Below, one piece after another: positions 60,004 through 64,000 of a stretch of DNA of 64,000 nt. The stretch covers positions 3,227,001-3,291,000 of the forward strand of contig NZ_CP017174.1 in NCBI RefSeq assembly GCF_006402735.1, in the 5' to 3' direction. Made by a program: the position numbers and the translations under genes. Under the pieces are notes generated by a model that did not search any database, had not been told where the DNA came from, and was given only the letters and a program-made list of their open reading frames with translations. Source of the DNA: Myxococcus xanthus (GTDB taxonomy: Bacteria > Myxococcota > Myxococcia > Myxococcales > Myxococcaceae). The first letter of the stretch is position 1; each line of letters begins with the position of its first letter.

Positions 60004-61449
60004 CTACGCGGGCCGGGAGACGTGCACTGGTGGCCGTCGCTGGGCCCAGGGCTGGGCCTGCTCGAGCTGTCCCGCCAGTTGGAATAGCGTGGCCTCGTCG
60101 GCATACCGGCCGGCGAACTGGACGCCGATGGGCAGGCCCTCCGCGCTCCAGTGCAGCGGCACGGACATGGCGGGCTGCCCGGTGACGTTGAACAGCGCGG
60201 TGAAGGGGCAGTGGCCGAACGCGTGGTCGTACCACTCGCGGGCCGTCCGGGGCGCGTTGGCGTCCAGCAGGCCCAGTGGGAAGGGCGGCGCCGCCACCGT
60301 GGGCGACAGCAGCACGTCGTACTTCTCGAAGAAGAGCCCCACCTTCCTCGACACGAAGTTGAATACGCCGAGCGCCCGTTGAAGGTCCGTGGCCGTCAAC
60401 GCCTGGCCGTGGCGTACCACCGCCCACGTGGTGGCTTCGAGCGAGTCCGGTTCGGCCTCGCGCCCGGAATAGTGGCTGGCCATCTCCACGAGGGACGCAA
60501 TGGTCGCGGACCAGACGGTGGTGACGGCCTCGTGCAGCAGGAGGCCGTCATGGGCGGGCGCGTCTTCGGTGACGTCGTGGCCCAGTTCCTCGCACAGGCG
60601 CGCCGCCAGTCGCGCGGCTTCGATGCACTGAGGGCTCACCGGGCCCCCCATGGGCGAAGCCGTCATCAGCGCGATGCGCAGCCGGCCAGGCGTGCGGCCC
60701 ACTTCCTCCAGGTACGGGCGCCGTGGGGGCGGCGCGAAGTAGGGGTCCCCGGCCTCTGGGCCTTGCGTGGCGTCCAGTACCGCCGCGCTATCGCGCACGG
60801 TGCGCGACAGAACGTGCTCGATGCCCATGCCGCAGATGAAGTCGCCGGAGTTCGGTCCCAGCGAGTTGCGGCCCCGTGTGGGCTTCAGCCCGAAGACGCC
60901 GCAGAGGGAAGCGGGGATGCGCAGGGAGCCGCCGCCGTCGTTGCCATGCGCCACCGGCACGATGCCTGCCGCTACCGCCGCCGCCGAGCCACCGCTGGAG
61001 CCGCCCGGGCTGCGTCCCACGTCCCACGGGTTGCGAGTGGGGCCGTGGAGCAGGGGCTCCGTGGTGGCGTTGTTTCCGAACTCGGGGGCATTCGTCCGGC
61101 CCAGCAGGACCAGTCCCGCGCGCCGGTAGCGCGCCATCAATGCACTGTCGTAGGGGAACACCGTTCCCTGGGTCAGCCGGCTCCCGAGGTCGGTGGGGAC
61201 GCCCGCCGCATGCACGCCGATGTCCTTGATGAGGAAGGGCACGCCCCGGAAGGGGCCGTCGGGGAGGCCTTGCTTCAGCGCTTCGTGTGCCTGGGTGTCG
61301 CGCGTGTCGATGACGGCGTTGATCGCCGGGTTGACTCGGTGGATGGCCTCCACCGCCACCCGGAGCAGCTCCTCGGGCGTGACTTCCTTCCGACGTACCA
61401 GCTCCGCCAATCCCACTGCGTCAAAGCGGCTGTAGTCATCCAGGTTCAT
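60004..61449 (-). CDS. Amidase-signature family enzyme
   Basis: A 481-residue hydrolase with the Ser-Ser-Lys amidase triad: [15 protein letters not shown] (Lys), [20 protein letters not shown] (Gly/Ser-rich core with the cis-Ser and nucleophilic Ser) and [26 protein letters not shown]. It is a cytosolic amidase whose substrate is unknown; GatA function is unlikely because gatBC are absent and the sequence lacks GatA features. ATG 61449 with a GAGGG RBS is the start; a longer in-frame start at 61476 is possible. It is 87 bp downstream of the ABC exporter gene on the same strand. Confidence 0.92.
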   Translation of the reverse strand: MNLDDYSRFDAVGLAELVRRKEVTPEELLRVAVEAIHRVNPAINAVIDTRDTQAHEALKQGLPDGPFRGVPFLIKDIGVHAAGVPTDLGSRLTQGTVFPYDSALMARYRRAGLVLLGRTNAPEFGNNATTEPLLHGPTRNPWDVGRSPGGSSGGSAAAVAAGIVPVAHGNDGGGSLRIPASLCGVFGLKPTRGRNSLGPNSGDFICGMGIEHVLSRTVRDSAAVLDATQGPEAGDPYFAPPPRRPYLEEVGRTPGRLRIALMTASPMGGPVSPQCIEAARLAARLCEELGHDVTEDAPAHDGLLLHEAVTTVWSATIASLVEMASHYSGREAEPDSLEATTWAVVRHGQALTATDLQRALGVFNFVSRKVGLFFEKYDVLLSPTVAAPPFPLGLLDANAPRTAREWYDHAFGHCPFTALFNVTGQPAMSVPLHWSAEGLPIGVQFAGRYADEATLFQLAGQLEQAQPWAQRRPPVHVSRPA

Positions 61450-61536
61450 GAATCCCTCACAGGCGCCGGTGGACATGCGGCGGACCGGGCACGGGAAGCA
61501 GGATACCCATGAGTCCCGGGTAGTGCTCCAGGCGCC

Positions 61537-63738
61537 TCAGCCCACCGCCTGGGTGCGCTCCTCCCGTTGCGCATTCACCAGGGACGCGTAGGCGCCCTGG
61601 CGTTCCAGCAGCTCCTGGTGCCGACCCACCTCCACCACCTGGCCTGCCTCCATGACGAGGATGGTATCGGCGTTGCGCACCGTGCTGAGCCGGTGGGCGA
61701 TGACGACGCGCGTGCACTTCAGGGACGCCAGCGCCTGCTGCACGTGCGCCTCGGTGGTGGCGTCCAGGGCGCTGGTGGCTTCATCCAACAAGAGGATGGC
61801 GGGCCTGCGCACCAGGGCGCGGGCCAGGGCCAGTCGCTGCCGCTGGCCGCCGGACATGGAGAGGCCCCGGTCCGTCAGCGGCGTGTCGTACTGCATGGGC
61901 ATGGCCATGATGTCGTCGTGGATGTGGGCCAGCTTCGCGGCCTCCACGACACGGTCCATGTCCAGGTCCGGGTCGCTCAGGGTGATGTTCTCCCGCAGCG
62001 ACGCGTTGAAGAACGAGGCATCCTGCAACACCACGCCCAACTGGCTGCGCACCGCGCGCAGGTCCAGCTCGCCCAGCTCCGCGCCGTCGTATCGGACGTG
62101 TCCGGAGGTGGGCAGGTAGAGCCCCAGCAGCAGGTGCGCCAGGGTGCTCTTGCCCGCGCCCGAGCGGCCGACGAGCGCCACCATCTGCCCCGGCTCCACG
62201 CTGACCGACACGCCCTGCACCACCCAGGCGGAGTGGGGGTTGTAGCGGAAGCGCACGTCCTCCAGGGTGACGGCGCCGCGCAACGTGGGCGCGCGCCCCT
62301 GGTGCGCCGCGTCGCGCTCGGGGGGCGTGTCCAGCACGTCGTTGATGCGCTCCAGGTAGGTGCTCAGGAACTGGAGCTGCCCGCCGGTGCCCAGCAGGTT
62401 GGACAGGGGCACCAGCAGCGCGGTGGCCAGCGCGTTGATGCTCAGCATCTGTCCCAGGGACACCGCGCCGTCCAGCACGCGCCACGCGCCCACGCACAGC
62501 AATACCAGCGGGGACACGCGGCGCAGCGTGCCCGTCAGCGCGTCCAGCCACGCGGAGAGGCGGCCTCGCTCCAGCTCCACGTTGAGCAGGTCCACGTAGA
62601 GGTTGGAGTAGCTGCCCACCATGCGGCCCTCCACGCCGAAGGCCTTGAGCGTCTGCATGCCGGACAGCATGGCCATCAGGTAGCTCTGGCTGCGCACGCC
62701 CATGTCCAGGCTGCGCGACAGCTGGCTGCGTTGTTTGGCCCGGGGCAGCGCGAACACCAGCACCTGCAACAGGCCCAGTCCCACCACCAGCAGCCCCAGC
62801 GACGCATCCGCCACCAGCAGCAGTCCCAGGTAGAGGAGCACCAGCGCACCGTCGAGCGCGCTGGACAGCAGGCCGGTGGAGAGCAGATCGCGGATGGCCT
62901 GCTGCGAGCCCAGCCGCGTGAGCAGGTCGCCCGCGGGCCGGAGCTGGAAGAACGGGTAGGCCAGGCTCACCAGGTGGTCCAGCAGCCCTTGCGTCATCTG
63001 CGAGTCCAGCCGGGTGCGCAGCTCCACCAGGAGCTGTCCGCGCACCACCGACGAGAGCAGCTCGAAGAGCAACACGCCCGCGAGCGCCGCGGACAACACG
63101 CCCATCAGGGAGTAGTCCTGCCGGGGCACCACGCGGTCCACCACCATGCCGGTGAGCATCGGCACCGCCAGCGTCAGCACCTGGAGCACGGCGGACAGCG
63201 CGAGCACCTTTGCCAGTGTGCCGGCCTGTCGCTTCACCAGCGGCACCAGGTAGCGGTACGGCCCGCGCCGCGATTGGCCCGGCTGGAAGTCCTCGGACGG
63301 CTCCATCAGCAGGGCCACGCCGGTGAAGCACTGGCTGAACTGCTCCATGGACACGCGGCGGCGGCCCTGGTCGGGGTCCACCACCTCGACCCAGCCGCGG
63401 CCCAGGCGTTCGAAGACGACGTAGTGCGTGAAGCGCCAGTGGAGGATGGTGGCCGGAGGCAGGAAGGGCAGCCGGTCCAGGTCCACGGAGATGGCGCGCA
63501 CGCGCAGGCCCAGCTTCTGGGCCGCGGCCTTCAGCGACTTCGCGCTGGCGCCGTCGCGTCCGGGGCCCGTCAGCTCGCGCACCGCCTCCAGGCTCATTTC
63601 GCGGCCGTGGTAGGCCAGCACCATGGCCAGACAGGCGGCGCCGCAGTCCGTCATCGTCATCTGCCGCACTTCGGGCACGCGCTTGCGCAGGCCGAGTCGC
63701 CACCGGCGCTGGGGCTGCTGCGGAGCCTCGGCCGTCAT
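61537..63738 (-). CDS. Peptidase-containing ABC exporter (C39 bacteriocin/lantibiotic type)
   Basis: A 733-residue export ATPase. It has an N-terminal C39 peptidase domain (Cys32 in MTDCGAAC, His105 in HWRFTHYVVF, Asp121 in VDPD), six membrane helices (about 170-450) and a C-terminal ATPase with Walker A GRSGAGKST, signature LSMSGGQRQRLALARAL, Walker B LLLDEATSALD and the H-loop IAHRLST. Such proteins cut a double-glycine leader from a peptide and export the mature product. No precursor peptide is seen in this window; it may lie upstream beyond 64000. ATG 63738 overlaps the stop of the upstream small membrane protein gene (ATGA). Confidence 0.94.
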   Translation of the reverse strand: MTAEAPQQPQRRWRLGLRKRVPEVRQMTMTDCGAACLAMVLAYHGREMSLEAVRELTGPGRDGASAKSLKAAAQKLGLRVRAISVDLDRLPFLPPATILHWRFTHYVVFERLGRGWVEVVDPDQGRRRVSMEQFSQCFTGVALLMEPSEDFQPGQSRRGPYRYLVPLVKRQAGTLAKVLALSAVLQVLTLAVPMLTGMVVDRVVPRQDYSLMGVLSAALAGVLLFELLSSVVRGQLLVELRTRLDSQMTQGLLDHLVSLAYPFFQLRPAGDLLTRLGSQQAIRDLLSTGLLSSALDGALVLLYLGLLLVADASLGLLVVGLGLLQVLVFALPRAKQRSQLSRSLDMGVRSQSYLMAMLSGMQTLKAFGVEGRMVGSYSNLYVDLLNVELERGRLSAWLDALTGTLRRVSPLVLLCVGAWRVLDGAVSLGQMLSINALATALLVPLSNLLGTGGQLQFLSTYLERINDVLDTPPERDAAHQGRAPTLRGAVTLEDVRFRYNPHSAWVVQGVSVSVEPGQMVALVGRSGAGKSTLAHLLLGLYLPTSGHVRYDGAELGELDLRAVRSQLGVVLQDASFFNASLRENITLSDPDLDMDRVVEAAKLAHIHDDIMAMPMQYDTPLTDRGLSMSGGQRQRLALARALVRRPAILLLDEATSALDATTEAHVQQALASLKCTRVVIAHRLSTVRNADTILVMEAGQVVEVGRHQELLERQGAYASLVNAQREERTQAVG

Positions 63739-63950
63739 GGCGACACGTTTCCTTCCGGGGCAATGAGCGCCGGCCACGCCAGGACACCGAGCGCCAGCGC
63801 GAGGCCAAAGATGAACAGGAGCGCGAACGTCCACCGCGTCCACCGGCCACCGATGCGCAGCAGGTCACCCTCGTCCTGCACGACGCGCTGGTAGTGCGCC
63901 AGGGCTTCCTTGCGGAAGATGGAGGGTCGGCCGTCGGTGGGTGGCTGCAT
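63735..63950 (-). CDS. Small single-span protein resembling the N-terminus of a HlyD-type adaptor
   Basis: A 71-residue protein: a soluble N-terminal part (PSIFRKEALAHYQRVVQDEGDLL), a basic segment (IGGRWTRWT), one membrane helix (ALLFIFGLALALGVLAWPAL, about 43-62) and a short periplasmic tail. The FRKEAL...RW...TM layout resembles the first ~60 residues of HlyD adaptors of NHLM-type bacteriocin systems, but the coiled-coil and barrel parts are missing. It overlaps the C39 ABC exporter start by four bases (ATGA). The upstream flank to 64000 shows no other gene. It could be a stand-alone partner of the exporter or a remnant. Confidence 0.7.
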   Translation of the reverse strand: MQPPTDGRPSIFRKEALAHYQRVVQDEGDLLRIGGRWTRWTFALLFIFGLALALGVLAWPALIAPEGNVSP

Positions 63951-64000
63951 CGCAGGGGACGTTAGCGCATGGGGGAGGGGACTGGCCTGGGACTGAGCCA

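Noticed and set aside
61567-63894. 775-codon plus frame opposite the C39 ABC exporter
   Set aside because: Antisense to an intact exporter; Gln/His/Arg-rich shadow.

Overview
The window looks like a stretch of chromosome from a myxobacterium, most likely Myxococcaceae (Myxococcus or Corallococcus type). This rests on very high GC content with strong third-position bias, a MYXO-CTERM-like sorting tail, a DUF4388-type signalling protein, a Hanks-type Ser/Thr kinase with an extracytoplasmic tail, large PKS/NRPS genes and many lipoproteins. These are family-level recognitions made by eye, with no database search.

Layout. 1-7863 (minus) is the end of a secondary-metabolite operon: a one-module PKS that ends in a thioesterase, an alpha/beta hydrolase, and the first 240 residues of a protein opening with a formyltransferase domain, probably an NRPS. 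7992-17204 is mostly housekeeping: an MscS channel with a cyclic-nucleotide domain, holB-holA (DNA polymerase III clamp loader), metG, a HEAT-repeat protein and a TatD nuclease. 17191-25258 carries a degenerate HD-GYP signalling fusion, a YhaM-like protein whose HD metal pair is lost, an RlmI-like protein without catalytic motifs, a flavoprotein and a DgkA-type kinase. 25338-31841 holds a secreted amidase and the glycolytic operon gap-pgk-tpiA followed by secG. A tRNA-Leu(GAG) at 31948 is followed by an accessory pair: a lipoprotein with a PD-(D/E)XK-like nuclease tail and a DUF3396-type immunity protein.

34407-37061 is a THI5/NMT1-type ABC importer. After it come a QueD/PTPS-like enzyme, an ArsR-AHSA1 operon, several lipoproteins, a GNAT enzyme, a Ser/Thr kinase and an aldehyde dehydrogenase. 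A LysR regulator then diverges from a TPP-enzyme/aldehyde-dehydrogenase pair across a perfect palindrome. 49114-52425 has a YigZ-family protein, rarA and a TIGR03118-type secreted protein.

53344-56644 is an ATP-grasp gene split by a complete 2405-bp IS66-family element. The 8-bp target duplication (AGTCGATG) and terminal inverted repeats can be read directly, and excising the element in silico restores the frame. The right end carries an exported M49-like metallopeptidase, a P-domain lipoprotein, an amidase-signature enzyme, and a C39-peptidase ABC exporter coupled to a 71-residue single-span protein that resembles only the N-terminus of a HlyD adaptor.
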